From JANWYT01 sp034437555 (lineage in GTDB: Bacteria; Chloroflexota; Anaerolineae; Aggregatilineales; Phototrophicaceae), in contig DAOTTQ010000013.1 in assembly GCA_034437555.1 (NCBI GenBank), positions 62,001-126,000 on the forward strand: 64,000 nucleotides of DNA, written 5' to 3'. Positions 8,101 through 17,672 of the stretch are shown in pieces (position 1 is the stretch's first letter; the number at the start of each line of letters is the position of its first letter). The notes beneath the pieces are model-generated. The model ran no database searches, had not been told where the DNA came from, and saw nothing but the letters and a program-made list of their open reading frames with translations. The position numbers and the translations under genes are program-made.

Positions 8101-9486
8101 GTGACAGACATCGCCACTAGCCTCTTTAAGAAGTACGACATTCGGGGCATTGCATATGGGGAAAAAGCCCTTCTTAGCGAAGCCGTTGCCTATGACATTG
8201 GGCGTGGGCTAGGGACATACTTACAACGCGAATACCAAATCAACCGCGTGGTGGTGGGGCGTGATAATCGTCGTACATCCTATGAGCTACAGCGTGGGCT
8301 AATGAACGGCTTGGTAAAAACCAGTTGCCAAGTGATTGATATTGGCATGGTAAGCACTCCCCTTGTGTATTGGCATGCTGTCCATGATGGCAATTGCGGG
8401 GGCGTGATGGTGACAGGCAGCCATCTTGCCCCCCACTACAACGGCTTTAAGCTAAGTTTGGGGGCGGTAAACATTTACGATGAAGCCCTGCAAGCTATTT
8501 TGCGCCTCATCCAAGCCAAAGACTATGCCTTTGGTACGGGCGACATCACTCAGAACCAAAGCGCGTATGCGCAATTTGTTAACGATATTGTGGGGCGTTT
8601 GCGCCTGCCTAAGCAATTGAAGGTCGTGATTGATGCGGGCAATGGGACAGGGGGCATTTTTGCCAAGCGCATCCTAGAAAAACTGGGGCAAAAAGTGACG
8701 GGGCTTTATTTAGAGCCTGATGGTGACTTTCCGAATCATGCGCCAAACCCCCAAGAAGAACACACCCTCCACGACTTAAAAGCCGAAGTGCTAGAAATAG
8801 GCGCAGATATTGGCTTTGCGTTTGATGGCGATGCCGACCGCGTGGGCGTGATTGATGAGCGTGGACGATTGGTGACGGCAGACCGTTTGCTGGCGTTGCT
8901 TTCGCTAGATTTGCTAAAGCGACATAAGGGCGCGGGCGTGGTGGGCGAAGTTTTGTGTAGCCAAGTGCTGTTTGATGCCGTAGAGCAAGCAGGGGGCATC
9001 CCGTATATTGCGCCAAGTGGACACAGCATTGTAAAAGACATGATGCGCGACAAAGGCGCACTCATTGGCGGTGAAATGAGCGGACACATCTTTTTAGCGG
9101 AGAACTATCACGGGAGCGATGATGCGTTTTTGGTGATGGGGCGCGTGCTAGAAATGATCATCAACACCGGTAAAACCATCGGTGAACTAGATGACAGCTT
9201 GCCACGCCTGTATAGCACCCCCGAATATCGCCCCCATTGCCCCGATAGTGACAAACTGGCGGTACTCATGGGCATGGCAGACGCTTTAGAGGGGCAAGGA
9301 CATATTAGCACCATTGACGGTGTTCGCGTGCAATTTGCACACGGGTGGGGCATCATCCGAGCCAGCAATACCGAGCCTGTGCTATCGTTGCGCTTTGAGG
9401 GCAACACCGAAGCCGATGCCCAAGACATCATGGCGCGTTTTGTGCAAGCCTTGTCACAATTCCCACAAGTAGAAGCCATCGGCTAA
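8101..9486 (+). CDS. Phosphomannomutase/phosphoglucomutase
   Basis: 461 residues, normal length for the alpha-D-phosphohexomutase family. The N-terminal FKKYDIRGIAYG, the active-site phosphoserine loop TGSHLAPHYNGFK near residue 104, the metal loop DGDADRVG near 242, the sugar-binding GEMSGH near 323, and the phosphate-binding RASNTEP near 420 are all present. The loop has TGSHL where many members have TASHNP, still with the Ser. It converts mannose- or glucose-6-phosphate to the 1-phosphate for nucleotide-sugar synthesis. GTG start with AAAGGGA upstream; probably one operon with the DUF368 gene. Confidence 0.92.
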   Translation: MTDIATSLFKKYDIRGIAYGEKALLSEAVAYDIGRGLGTYLQREYQINRVVVGRDNRRTSYELQRGLMNGLVKTSCQVIDIGMVSTPLVYWHAVHDGNCGGVMVTGSHLAPHYNGFKLSLGAVNIYDEALQAILRLIQAKDYAFGTGDITQNQSAYAQFVNDIVGRLRLPKQLKVVIDAGNGTGGIFAKRILEKLGQKVTGLYLEPDGDFPNHAPNPQEEHTLHDLKAEVLEIGADIGFAFDGDADRVGVIDERGRLVTADRLLALLSLDLLKRHKGAGVVGEVLCSQVLFDAVEQAGGIPYIAPSGHSIVKDMMRDKGALIGGEMSGHIFLAENYHGSDDAFLVMGRVLEMIINTGKTIGELDDSLPRLYSTPEYRPHCPDSDKLAVLMGMADALEGQGHISTIDGVRVQFAHGWGIIRASNTEPVLSLRFEGNTEADAQDIMARFVQALSQFPQVEAIG

Positions 9487-9533
9487 AGCGCACGCCATTA
9501 GACACTGGCGCGGAGGTTTTCCATTTTTGTGCC

Positions 9534-9563
9534 TTGACGGTAGGCGTTCCTGTGGTCTATAAT
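9534..9563 (+). promoter_or_regulatory. Promoter of tRNA-Ala
   Basis: TTGACG at 9534-9539 and a perfect TATAAT at 9558-9563 are separated by 18 bp. The predicted start at about 9570 lies 7 bp before the mature tRNA 5' end, so this is a near-consensus vegetative sigma promoter. Confidence 0.8.
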
Positions 9564-9576
9564 TCGCTCTTATTGA

Positions 9577-9649
9577 GGGCCTATAGCTCAGCTGGGAGAG
9601 CGCTTCAATGGCATTGAAGAGGTCATGGGTTCGAGTCCCCTTAGGTCCA
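9577..9649 (+). tRNA. tRNA-Ala (GGC)
   Basis: A 73-nt cloverleaf: acceptor GGGCCTA pairs with TAGGTCC (one G-T), D stem GCTC/GAGC, anticodon stem CTTCA/TGAAG closing the loop ATGGCAT with anticodon GGC, and T loop TTCGAGT. One mismatch is seen in the T stem. Discriminator A; the CCA end is not encoded. Confidence 0.95.
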
Positions 9650-9660
9650 TAGATAAAGCA

Positions 9661-9694
9661 AAAAGCCACCTTTAGAAATAAAGGTGGCTTTTTT
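9661..9694. terminator. Bidirectional terminator after tRNA-Ala
   Basis: AAAAGCCACCTTT pairs with AAAGGTGGCTTTT around a 6-base loop and is followed by T residues on both strands. It ends the tRNA transcript and can also stop leftward transcription from the kinase-AAA-TPR gene. Confidence 0.85.
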
Positions 9695-9707
9695 GTTATC
9701 TCTTCAG

Positions 9708-9747
9708 GGGTTTAAGGGCAAGTCTTACAGACGTAAGGCTTAAACCC
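9708..9747. repeat. Imperfect long hairpin downstream of the kinase-AAA-TPR gene
   Basis: GGGTTTAAG (9708-9716) pairs with CTTAAACCC, and inside it AGTCTTAC pairs with GTAAGGCT. No T tract follows on either strand, so this is a structured RNA 3' end rather than a standard terminator. It sits between the gene end (9777) and the bidirectional terminator. Confidence 0.45.
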
Positions 9748-9776
9748 TTTATTGCCCTCTAAAGCAATCACATCGT

Positions 9777-12700
9777 CTAGCGAATGTCGTTTTTTGCGTG
9801 TGCATATTCTTCTGGTGATAAGTGGGGGGCAATGAGCGCATCTAGCTCTATTAAACCACTGACAATATCACTTCTGTTTTTAACATGACTGCGCTCAATA
9901 AACCCGTACTTTTGGGCGGCTTGAATGTAATCACCACGCTTCGCCCAATAAATCCCCCATAAAACATCTAATGACACCACCATGCTGATGGCGTTAGCAC
10001 TAGCAAGCAGGTGCAACGCTTCTTCTAATAGGGGTTCGGCATCATCTAGCGCGTTAGCGTTAAGCCGAAGATAGACAACCTGCATTAAAGTTTCGGCGAT
10101 ATGGGTATTGCTCTCTATTTGGCGTGCCAAACCATGCGCTTCTTCAAACTTCGATAGGGCATCTATTAAGGCGTTTTGGCGTTGGAAACCTTTACCCTGC
10201 AAAATAAACAAGCGAATCATCCCAATGTGGTCGTTGTTCTTTTGCATGAGGGTATAGGCTTCATGCAATACTTTTTGGCTTTCTTGCAGGTCACCCCTGG
10301 CAAAAAGTACGCTCCCCTTGTCATAAAGAACACTTGAAAGCAATCGCTCATCCCCAATATAGCCGCAAATGCGAATGGCTTCGTCAAAGGTGGCTAGTGT
10401 ATTTGTTTTATTGGCGTAGCCTTCGGCAGTCGCCAATCGCCAAGAACACAGCGCAATCCCCCGCATATTACCCAAGTCATACGCAATTGACATGCCCTCT
10501 TTGGCTTCTTGGATGGCTTTTTGATGCTCACCTAAGTTACACAGTGCCATTGAAAGCCCATGTTTGGCAAATGCCACTTCATGCCTATCGCCAATTAGTC
10601 TAGCAACCTCTAGGGCGCGTTCAAAGTAGCTTTGGGCTTCAAGATATTTTGATTGGTGAGTGGTGGCAATCCCCAGAGAGTTCAAAATATAACCCTCGCC
10701 TTGTTTGTCGTTAATTTGTTGGCGAAGCTCTAGCCCTTCTTCATAGTAGGCTTGAGCAAGTGCAAATCTGCCGTTATCACTAGCACAAATACCTAAGTTA
10801 TTGAGGGCAGTGGCTTTGCCGCCAATGTCTTGGTGTTGTTCTGCCAGTTCTAGGGCGCGTTCTGCAAAGGAGATAGCCTCATCATAGCGCCCTTTGCGCC
10901 AGCCCACAGTGCTTAAGCCATTGAGACAAGCAATTTTGTCATTGGGCTGTATGGTGGGAATGTCTAGGGCTTTGGCATACATCTCTTGGGCTTTTTTATA
11001 GTTTCCTAAGCCCTCATAGGCATCGCCACACAGTTTAATCAAGCTAGGCGGGGGGGATTGCACCATATTGGCAAAACGCAACACATCCTGATAGGCACAA
11101 ATGCGTTGGGCATGTTGGGCGGCGGCGGGGGCGAAAATGGCTAATTTTGCGGTGTTTTGTGCCTGTGCATAATGTTCTGTGATGGTAATAGCAATCGACA
11201 TAGGTTCAGGGGTGATGCGCTCTAGGGTTTGCGCGATTTGCCCGTGATATTGGCGTTTTTCTTCGTCCGTCGTGGTAATGAAAATGGCTTGGCGTAGCTT
11301 ATCATGAACGAACAGCCATCTGCCCTCTTCTACATTTAAGATAGCCACATCAGAACATTGCCCCAGCCATTCTTCCATTTGGGCATCGGTCATTTTGGAT
11401 AGGGCTTGGATGAGAGGCACATTGATACCACGCCCCACCAAGGACGCTACCTTGAGCCAATTGCGTGCTTCTGGTGACACACGCTCAAAACGGCGCATCA
11501 AGAGTGCCTGAATCCCGCCCGCAAAAACCGATTGAGGTAGTGTGGTTAGCCCAATGTCGTTAAGCGTTTTGGCATCTTCGGCAAGGCTACGCACCACTTC
11601 AATGAGGAAGTAGACATTGCCTTCGGTTTCGCGTTGTAGCAGGCGCACTACATCAGAGCGTGTGCCTGCCTCACCAATCATGGATTCAGCTAGCTCGGCA
11701 ATTTGGGCATCTTGTAGCCGTTTTAGCGTAAGATAGGATGCCCCATGAAAGTCTTGCCCAAGATGGGGGGCTTCATCATCACGATAGCTCACCAAAACTA
11801 AAAGAGGCAAGCCACTGACGATAGGCAAAATTTGCTGAAGCGGGTCTAGCCCACTGGGGATAAGGTGTGCATCTTCTAAAATAATCACCGTTAATTGCTG
11901 TTTGGCATGTCGCTTTATGATATTGGCAATGGTGCTAGTTTGGCGATTCAGGTCGGCACGCCCGCTTAAGGGTTGTGGGTCATTAACGGCGTGTCCAACC
12001 AATGTTTCAATGTCGGGGATAAAGGGCTTAAGAATTGCCAGCTCTTGCTTAGTAAACTTGGTTTCTGTAATCAGCAAACGGCGGAGCGGTTCTCGCCACA
12101 GGTCAAGTGGTGTGTTCATATCGCCTTCGGCTTGCCCCACCAAAACAACCGCGTTCTCTATCATGGCACGCACGCGAATTTCATCCAGTAACCGAGACTT
12201 GCCAATGCCCGATTCGCCCCCGACAAACCACAAACTCCCGTTTTGGGTAATACTTTGGCGAAAGGCATCACTAAGCTGTTCTATTTCTTCTCTACGTCCT
12301 ACTAACCGCGACGACTGCAAAAAGCTCTCACGGATGGCATGGCTTTCTTCGGGAATAACCACATTGCTTATTTTGCCTAGCTGTACAATCACATCATAGG
12401 CAGAGCGATAACGGTCTATGGGTGACTTTTCTAGTAGGCGTGCCACGATTGTGCTAAGTTCGGCATGAGTGCGTTCTAGCACGGTTAGGTTGGGCGGGGT
12501 ATTTAGCGTATCGTGTAACAACTGTGGGATGTTGCTGGTATCAAAGGGGTGCTTATTGGTAAACATTTGGTGCGCCATAATGCCCACCGCATATAAATCA
12601 GCCCGCCCATCCACTAGCTCACCCCTAAAGGCTTCGGGAGACATATACGCCAATGTTCCCACCATACCGCTTTGGTTTTCGTCGCTTTGGCGTTGCTTAA

Positions 12701-13187
12701 ACGTTGCCAAGCCAAAATCTAGCACTTTCAGCACATTATCTTTGGTAACGAGGACATTGCTAGGCTTTAGGTCACGGTGAATAATGTTGCGTCGATGCAA
12801 ATACTCTAGGGCGCGAAGCAAGTCTACTAAGTAAGTAAAGCGTTCTGCTATGGGGAGCGATTTGCTGTAGTCGAGCAAATTATCCGATTCTTCTAGCAAT
12901 TCCATCACATAAAAGGGCGAATGGTCGTTGTCAAAGCCGTAATCTAGCACGCTAATGATATTGGGGTGGCGCAAGCTAGAGAGCAACTTAAATTCTTGGG
13001 TGATGGCTTTTAGATACTCGCGCCGTGTCGTTTTGCTATCTGTGCTAGGAACGTAGTCCACTCTCACTCGTTTTAATGCTACAAAATGTTTCTCCAGACG
13101 GTCATAGGCGCGGTAAATGATACCCATTGCACCATCGCCAACCACTTCGTGCTGTTCATACCGTCTATTGATAAGTTCCATAGTCAT
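9777..13187 (-). CDS. Ser/Thr protein kinase fused to AAA ATPase and TPR domains
   Basis: 1136 residues. Kinase domain 1-270 (GDGAMGIIYRA loop, HRDLKPSN, DFG, MSPEAF), then an ATPase module with Walker A GGESGIGKSR near 325 and a Walker B-like VIILEDAH, then a long TPR region from about 680 to the end. The layout matches large signalling kinases of the PknK/MalT-like STAND type, in which a ligand or partner bound by the TPRs drives ATPase switching. No membrane helix. ATG 13187 is chosen over the upstream start at 13241 because AGGA lies 9 bases before it. It is divergent from the xanthine dehydrogenase gene across a gap rich in inverted repeats; a regulatory link is speculation. Confidence 0.88.
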   Translation of the reverse strand: MTMELINRRYEQHEVVGDGAMGIIYRAYDRLEKHFVALKRVRVDYVPSTDSKTTRREYLKAITQEFKLLSSLRHPNIISVLDYGFDNDHSPFYVMELLEESDNLLDYSKSLPIAERFTYLVDLLRALEYLHRRNIIHRDLKPSNVLVTKDNVLKVLDFGLATFKQRQSDENQSGMVGTLAYMSPEAFRGELVDGRADLYAVGIMAHQMFTNKHPFDTSNIPQLLHDTLNTPPNLTVLERTHAELSTIVARLLEKSPIDRYRSAYDVIVQLGKISNVVIPEESHAIRESFLQSSRLVGRREEIEQLSDAFRQSITQNGSLWFVGGESGIGKSRLLDEIRVRAMIENAVVLVGQAEGDMNTPLDLWREPLRRLLITETKFTKQELAILKPFIPDIETLVGHAVNDPQPLSGRADLNRQTSTIANIIKRHAKQQLTVIILEDAHLIPSGLDPLQQILPIVSGLPLLVLVSYRDDEAPHLGQDFHGASYLTLKRLQDAQIAELAESMIGEAGTRSDVVRLLQRETEGNVYFLIEVVRSLAEDAKTLNDIGLTTLPQSVFAGGIQALLMRRFERVSPEARNWLKVASLVGRGINVPLIQALSKMTDAQMEEWLGQCSDVAILNVEEGRWLFVHDKLRQAIFITTTDEEKRQYHGQIAQTLERITPEPMSIAITITEHYAQAQNTAKLAIFAPAAAQHAQRICAYQDVLRFANMVQSPPPSLIKLCGDAYEGLGNYKKAQEMYAKALDIPTIQPNDKIACLNGLSTVGWRKGRYDEAISFAERALELAEQHQDIGGKATALNNLGICASDNGRFALAQAYYEEGLELRQQINDKQGEGYILNSLGIATTHQSKYLEAQSYFERALEVARLIGDRHEVAFAKHGLSMALCNLGEHQKAIQEAKEGMSIAYDLGNMRGIALCSWRLATAEGYANKTNTLATFDEAIRICGYIGDERLLSSVLYDKGSVLFARGDLQESQKVLHEAYTLMQKNNDHIGMIRLFILQGKGFQRQNALIDALSKFEEAHGLARQIESNTHIAETLMQVVYLRLNANALDDAEPLLEEALHLLASANAISMVVSLDVLWGIYWAKRGDYIQAAQKYGFIERSHVKNRSDIVSGLIELDALIAPHLSPEEYAHAKNDIR

Positions 13188-13210
13188 AAGAAAACGTCCT
13201 GTCAAATGGG

Positions 13211-13345
13211 CTAGTGTGAGATGAGGTGCGAAACTGAGCAAAACAAGTTATATTTACACTAGAATCAGGTTGTGAGAGGTCAGCGGTATAAATGAGACAA
13301 CAAAGTATATTACAACCTGAAGCAATTTTGTTTTTGTTTATAAAC
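13211..13345. promoter_or_regulatory. Cluster of inverted repeats between kinase and xanthine dehydrogenase genes
   Basis: Three symmetric elements lie in a row: CTAGTGT (13211-13217) with ACACTAG (13256-13262); CAGGTTGT (13266-13273) with ACAACCTG (13312-13319); and the perfect palindrome GTTTATAAAC (13336-13345). A TATTAT sequence follows at about 13354, ahead of the ATG at 13407. The gap is shared by two divergent genes, so these are candidate operator sites for either or both. Confidence 0.4.
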
Positions 13346-13406
13346 CGCCACTTCTATTATATCCTTGAAAGTTATTTTGCAAAACATTCTGATGAAAGAG
13401 GCATGT

Positions 13407-16400
13407 ATGGTAAATCATCGAAGAGAAGGCATTTTTAGTCTTAAGGAAAGATACAGCACACAGCTTTATTTTTTTGTGAACGAAGACGAGTATTTGCTAG
13501 ATAATGTTAATCCACGCACCTTGCTTGCCCAATGGCTACGTGATAATGGCTATACAGGCACAAAAATTGGGTGTGGACAGGGGGGATGTGGGGCATGTAC
13601 GGTCATGCTGTCCTCTTGGGATTCATTTAAGCAAACCGTTGTTCATCGTGCTGTAAACGCCTGTATGCGCCCATTATGCGCCGTAGATGGGATGCAAATT
13701 ACAACTGTTGAGGGTGTGGGGAATGTGCAAACGGGCTTAGACCCCATCCAGCATAGTATGGCGGTTTACGATGGCACGCAATGCGGTTATTGCACATCAG
13801 GTTTTGTAATGAACATGGTGGCATTGCGCCAAAATAACCCCACCCCCAGCCAAGAAGACGTAGAAAACCGTTTTGACGGCAATATCTGTCGCTGTACGGG
13901 CTACCGTCCTATTCTTTATGCCATGCGCTCTTTAGCACAAAACCCACCTACCCAAGAGCAACTAACTTGCTTGCCCGTTTCTGAAGAAGAAGTCTCCGTT
14001 AAAGCCCCATTTGTTGCAACACTTCCGCCACAACTACAAGGCTTTACCCCCTCGCCCTTATACTTTGAGGGTGAAAATGCGGTATGGTATCGCCCTATCA
14101 GCCTTTCGGAAGTGTATCAGCTTAAACTGATGCACACGGGCGAAAACGTAAAATTGGTTGTCGGCAATACGTCTATTGGCATTTACCCTGATGCGCCTGT
14201 GGTGTTTATTGATGTCTCGCTAGTACCCGAACTGAACCAGAGCTTTAACTCAGGGCAATTTTTGGGGTTCGGTGGGGCAGTAACAATTAACCAAATGATG
14301 CAAATCCTAGACAAAGAGATTGCCACACAGCCCGCCTATCGTACTGTGGGGATTAAGGCAATGCGCCAACACCTGCAACGGCTGGCGAATGTGATGGTGC
14401 GTGATGTGGGAAGCATTGCAGGTAACATGATGCTGGTTAAAAATCATGAAACCGAAGGCACAGGAGAACCCTTCCCTTCAGACTTGTTCTTGTTGCTTGC
14501 CACCCTCAACGCGACGGTGAACATTGGTTCGTCTACATACCCGAACGGCGTAGTAACATACCCCATCTTACAAATGCCTCTTTGGTCGGCTTTGCCTGTG
14601 GATGCGGTCATCATCGGCGTTTCGTTTCCGTTTAGTAACACGGGGGATGTGGCATTTTCTTATAAAATTGCACGCCGTGAGCAAAACGCCCATGCCATTG
14701 TCAACGCGGGCTTTTATATCACACTGGACACAAAAAACGTGGTGGTAGGCTCACGGATTGTATATGGTGGGCTAGTGCGCGTTCCCATTAGGGCAACGCC
14801 TGTGGAACAGTGGCTGTATGGCAGGCAATGGAACGAGAACACGCTTTTTGGGGCATTAAACGTGCTTCAGAACTTCTTAGCATTCTTGCCACTGTATCCT
14901 AATGATGAGGGTTTTACCGATGCGTATCGGCGCGAACTAGCGTTTACGCTGTTTTATAAGGCGTTTGTGGCGGTTGCGCTTGCCACAGACCCTTATGAAG
15001 TGTCGCCACAAAATGCGTCTGCGGGGCAACGTTATGTGCGTCCTTTATCCACAGGGCAACAACACATCACCATTTATGAGGACGAAAAGCCCATCAGCGA
15101 GCCAGTGATGAAGTTTGGCGCATTCTTGCAAACGACAGGCGAGGCAAAATATACGCAAGACTTGCCCACACCGCAAGGTGGCTATGAAGCCTATTTTGTG
15201 TATAGCCAACGCGCCAATGCAAAGTTTGCTTACCGCGTACCGCTTGATGAGATGATTAACATCCTTAAGCAACGCTTCGCTACGTTTAGGGGCTATATTA
15301 CGGCGCGAGATGTGCCAGCTAACGGGACGAATGCCATCGGCTTTGGCGGTGATGACCTTGTGTTTGCCGTGAATGAAGTGAACAGCTTTGGGCAACAAAT
15401 CGGCTTGGCTGTAGCAACAAACGCTTCTGATGCCAAGCTGATTGCCCAAATGATACAGGGCGAGTTTTTAATGTACGATGAAATGCCTGCTCTGCTAACA
15501 ATTCCTGCGGCTATCCAAGCGAACTCTATCTTCCCTGATATTCCCCCTGTTGTGACGCACATTCATCGCATCCAACGGCTAGGGAGCAATGACCAATGGC
15601 TGAATAACCCCACTTACCCCATCCAACCCAATGACTATGTGCTACAGGGTTCACAAGCCAGCGGTTCGCAAGCTCACTTTTATATGGAGCCACAAATTAG
15701 CATTGCTGTGCCGGGCGAGGGCAACACGATGTTGGTATTTAGCTCTACACAAGATGCAGCAACGGTTCAGCATTATGTGGCAGGCATTCTTACCTATCCT
15801 AATAGCAACGTTAGCGTGCAAATTAAACGCTTAGGGGGAGGCTTTGGCGGTAAAGAAACGCGCCCGCCCATGCTAGCTTGTGCGGCGGCGGTGGCTGCCC
15901 ACGTGCTTAAGCGTCCGATACGACTGGCTTTAGACCGTGAAGCGGATATGTGGACAATTGGCAAGCGACACGATTTGCTGGGACAGTACAATATGTCCAT
16001 TTCCCCACAGGGGCGCATTAACGGCTGGAAGATGGCGTTTTATAGTGACGGTGGCATGACTTATGATGTGTCGTTCCCCGTGATGGACTTGATTTTGCTT
16101 TCGTCAGACAACGCCTATATGGTGAATACTTTTGCTGCAACGGGCGAAGTGTGCCGTACCAACAAAGCCAGTAATACCGCTATGCGCTCGTTTGGGGTGG
16201 TGCAAATGGATTTGGTGGTAGAGGAGGCGATAGAACGTGCTGCGTATACGTTAAATATGCTTCCCGAAGATTTACGCCAAGTCAACTTCTATGCGCCCAA
16301 TAAAGTGCCACCGTACCAAACCACCCCCTATAACGCAGAACTCCGTGATTGTTTGGTGGAAGATGTGTGGTACAGAATGCGCCAAGAAAGCAACTTTGAC

Positions 16401-17672
16401 CAACGCCTGCAAGCCGTTAGAGACTTTAATGCCAATAATAAATGGCGTAAGCGCGGTATTTCAATGATGCCCCTAAAATATGGGGTGTCCTATACGGCGG
16501 TCTTGCTTGACCAAGGGGGTGCACTCATTAACGTTTATGAAGTGGACGGTTCTATTCTCTTGCATCATGGGGGCGTAGAAATGGGGCAGGGCATTAACAC
16601 AAAATTGGCGCAAGTGGCAGCTTATGAGCTAAACGTACCCCTTAACAAGATTCGGGTGGGCGCGAATAATACCAATGTGATTGCTAACGCCAGTTCCACA
16701 GGGGCAAGCACAGGCACAGACCTGAACGGCGGTGCTGTCATAGAAGCCTGTGACATTTTACGCAAACGCCTAGAAGGTTTTGTGAATGGGCTACGGGTGA
16801 CTTATGGTGACGCATGGTGTGTTGCTAACGGTGTAGACTATTGGAACTACAGCACAGGCTGGAATACGCAAGTGATGGTGAATGGGGCTTCTACGTTGAT
16901 GTGGGATAATGTGGTGATGCAAGCCTATCTCAACCGCATTGACCTTGCTCAACATGCGTTCTTCCGCTATCCCTACATTACCGATGTGACCAACGAACAC
17001 CCCTATGGGATTCCCTTCTTTTACTACAACTATGCCGCTGCTTGCTCTGAAGTAGAAATAGACGTGCTGACGGGTGAATTTACTATTCTACGCACCGATA
17101 TTTTGTATGATGCGGGGCAAAGCCTTAACCCGTGTGTGGATGTGGGGCAAATTGAGGGCGGGTTTATACAAGGGGTGGGGTATGTGACCACAGAGGAAAT
17201 CATTTTTAACGCGCAGGGGCAATTGGTAACCGATAACACATGGACGTACAAGCCACCCGATAGCAAGACGATTCCGCTGGATTTTAGAGTGACCTTGCTG
17301 AATAGTTCGCGCTATTCGCCCCACAATATTGAACACGAAATTTCGCCTGTGAGTGGTATCAAGTCCTCTAAAACAACTGGTGAACCGCCGTTGGTTTTGG
17401 CGAATACGGTCTTTTTTGCCATCAAGCACGCCATAATGGCTGCCCGTGAGCAGCAGGGTATCTATGGTTGGTTTGAGTTTGCTGCGCCTGCGACCGTGCA
17501 AGCCATTCAAACGGCTTGCCAAGTGAGTGCCAGTCACATGAACTTGGGAGGCAACGCCATTGTAGAAACGCCCACCAAGCCCAAGAAACCATCAAGCGAT
17601 AAGCCGAAGAGTAACGCAAAAGGAAACACCAAGGGCAATCCAAAATCGGATAAACCGCCCAAAAAGAACTAA
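13407..17672 (+). CDS. Single-chain xanthine dehydrogenase family protein (2Fe-2S, FAD and Mo domains)
   Basis: 1421 residues in one chain. N-terminus: plant-type ferredoxin cluster CGQGGCGACT near 56 and second cluster CGYCTSG with CRCTGYRP. Middle (about 210-500): FAD domain with KLVVGNTSIGIY. C-terminal half: molybdopterin domain with FSSTQ, GGGFGGKETR near 812, TAMRSFGVVQ, VEMGQG and GEPPL near 1325. Residues equivalent to bovine Gln767, Glu802, Arg880 and Glu1261 are present, which favours xanthine over aldehyde as substrate; the Phe914 and Phe1009 positions appear as Tyr. The last 45 residues are Lys/Pro/Ser-rich. ATG 13407 has AGAGG 5 bases upstream; earlier starts lack a site. The gene ends overlapping convergent xdhC by 4 bases. 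Confidence 0.88.
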   Translation: MVNHRREGIFSLKERYSTQLYFFVNEDEYLLDNVNPRTLLAQWLRDNGYTGTKIGCGQGGCGACTVMLSSWDSFKQTVVHRAVNACMRPLCAVDGMQITTVEGVGNVQTGLDPIQHSMAVYDGTQCGYCTSGFVMNMVALRQNNPTPSQEDVENRFDGNICRCTGYRPILYAMRSLAQNPPTQEQLTCLPVSEEEVSVKAPFVATLPPQLQGFTPSPLYFEGENAVWYRPISLSEVYQLKLMHTGENVKLVVGNTSIGIYPDAPVVFIDVSLVPELNQSFNSGQFLGFGGAVTINQMMQILDKEIATQPAYRTVGIKAMRQHLQRLANVMVRDVGSIAGNMMLVKNHETEGTGEPFPSDLFLLLATLNATVNIGSSTYPNGVVTYPILQMPLWSALPVDAVIIGVSFPFSNTGDVAFSYKIARREQNAHAIVNAGFYITLDTKNVVVGSRIVYGGLVRVPIRATPVEQWLYGRQWNENTLFGALNVLQNFLAFLPLYPNDEGFTDAYRRELAFTLFYKAFVAVALATDPYEVSPQNASAGQRYVRPLSTGQQHITIYEDEKPISEPVMKFGAFLQTTGEAKYTQDLPTPQGGYEAYFVYSQRANAKFAYRVPLDEMINILKQRFATFRGYITARDVPANGTNAIGFGGDDLVFAVNEVNSFGQQIGLAVATNASDAKLIAQMIQGEFLMYDEMPALLTIPAAIQANSIFPDIPPVVTHIHRIQRLGSNDQWLNNPTYPIQPNDYVLQGSQASGSQAHFYMEPQISIAVPGEGNTMLVFSSTQDAATVQHYVAGILTYPNSNVSVQIKRLGGGFGGKETRPPMLACAAAVAAHVLKRPIRLALDREADMWTIGKRHDLLGQYNMSISPQGRINGWKMAFYSDGGMTYDVSFPVMDLILLSSDNAYMVNTFAATGEVCRTNKASNTAMRSFGVVQMDLVVEEAIERAAYTLNMLPEDLRQVNFYAPNKVPPYQTTPYNAELRDCLVEDVWYRMRQESNFDQRLQAVRDFNANNKWRKRGISMMPLKYGVSYTAVLLDQGGALINVYEVDGSILLHHGGVEMGQGINTKLAQVAAYELNVPLNKIRVGANNTNVIANASSTGASTGTDLNGGAVIEACDILRKRLEGFVNGLRVTYGDAWCVANGVDYWNYSTGWNTQVMVNGASTLMWDNVVMQAYLNRIDLAQHAFFRYPYITDVTNEHPYGIPFFYYNYAAACSEVEIDVLTGEFTILRTDILYDAGQSLNPCVDVGQIEGGFIQGVGYVTTEEIIFNAQGQLVTDNTWTYKPPDSKTIPLDFRVTLLNSSRYSPHNIEHEISPVSGIKSSKTTGEPPLVLANTVFFAIKHAIMAAREQQGIYGWFEFAAPATVQAIQTACQVSASHMNLGGNAIVETPTKPKKPSSDKPKSNAKGNTKGNPKSDKPPKKN

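Noticed and set aside
9454..9669. Minus-strand frame across the tRNA region
   Set aside because: It overlaps tRNA-Ala, its promoter and terminator; no ribosome site or family pattern.
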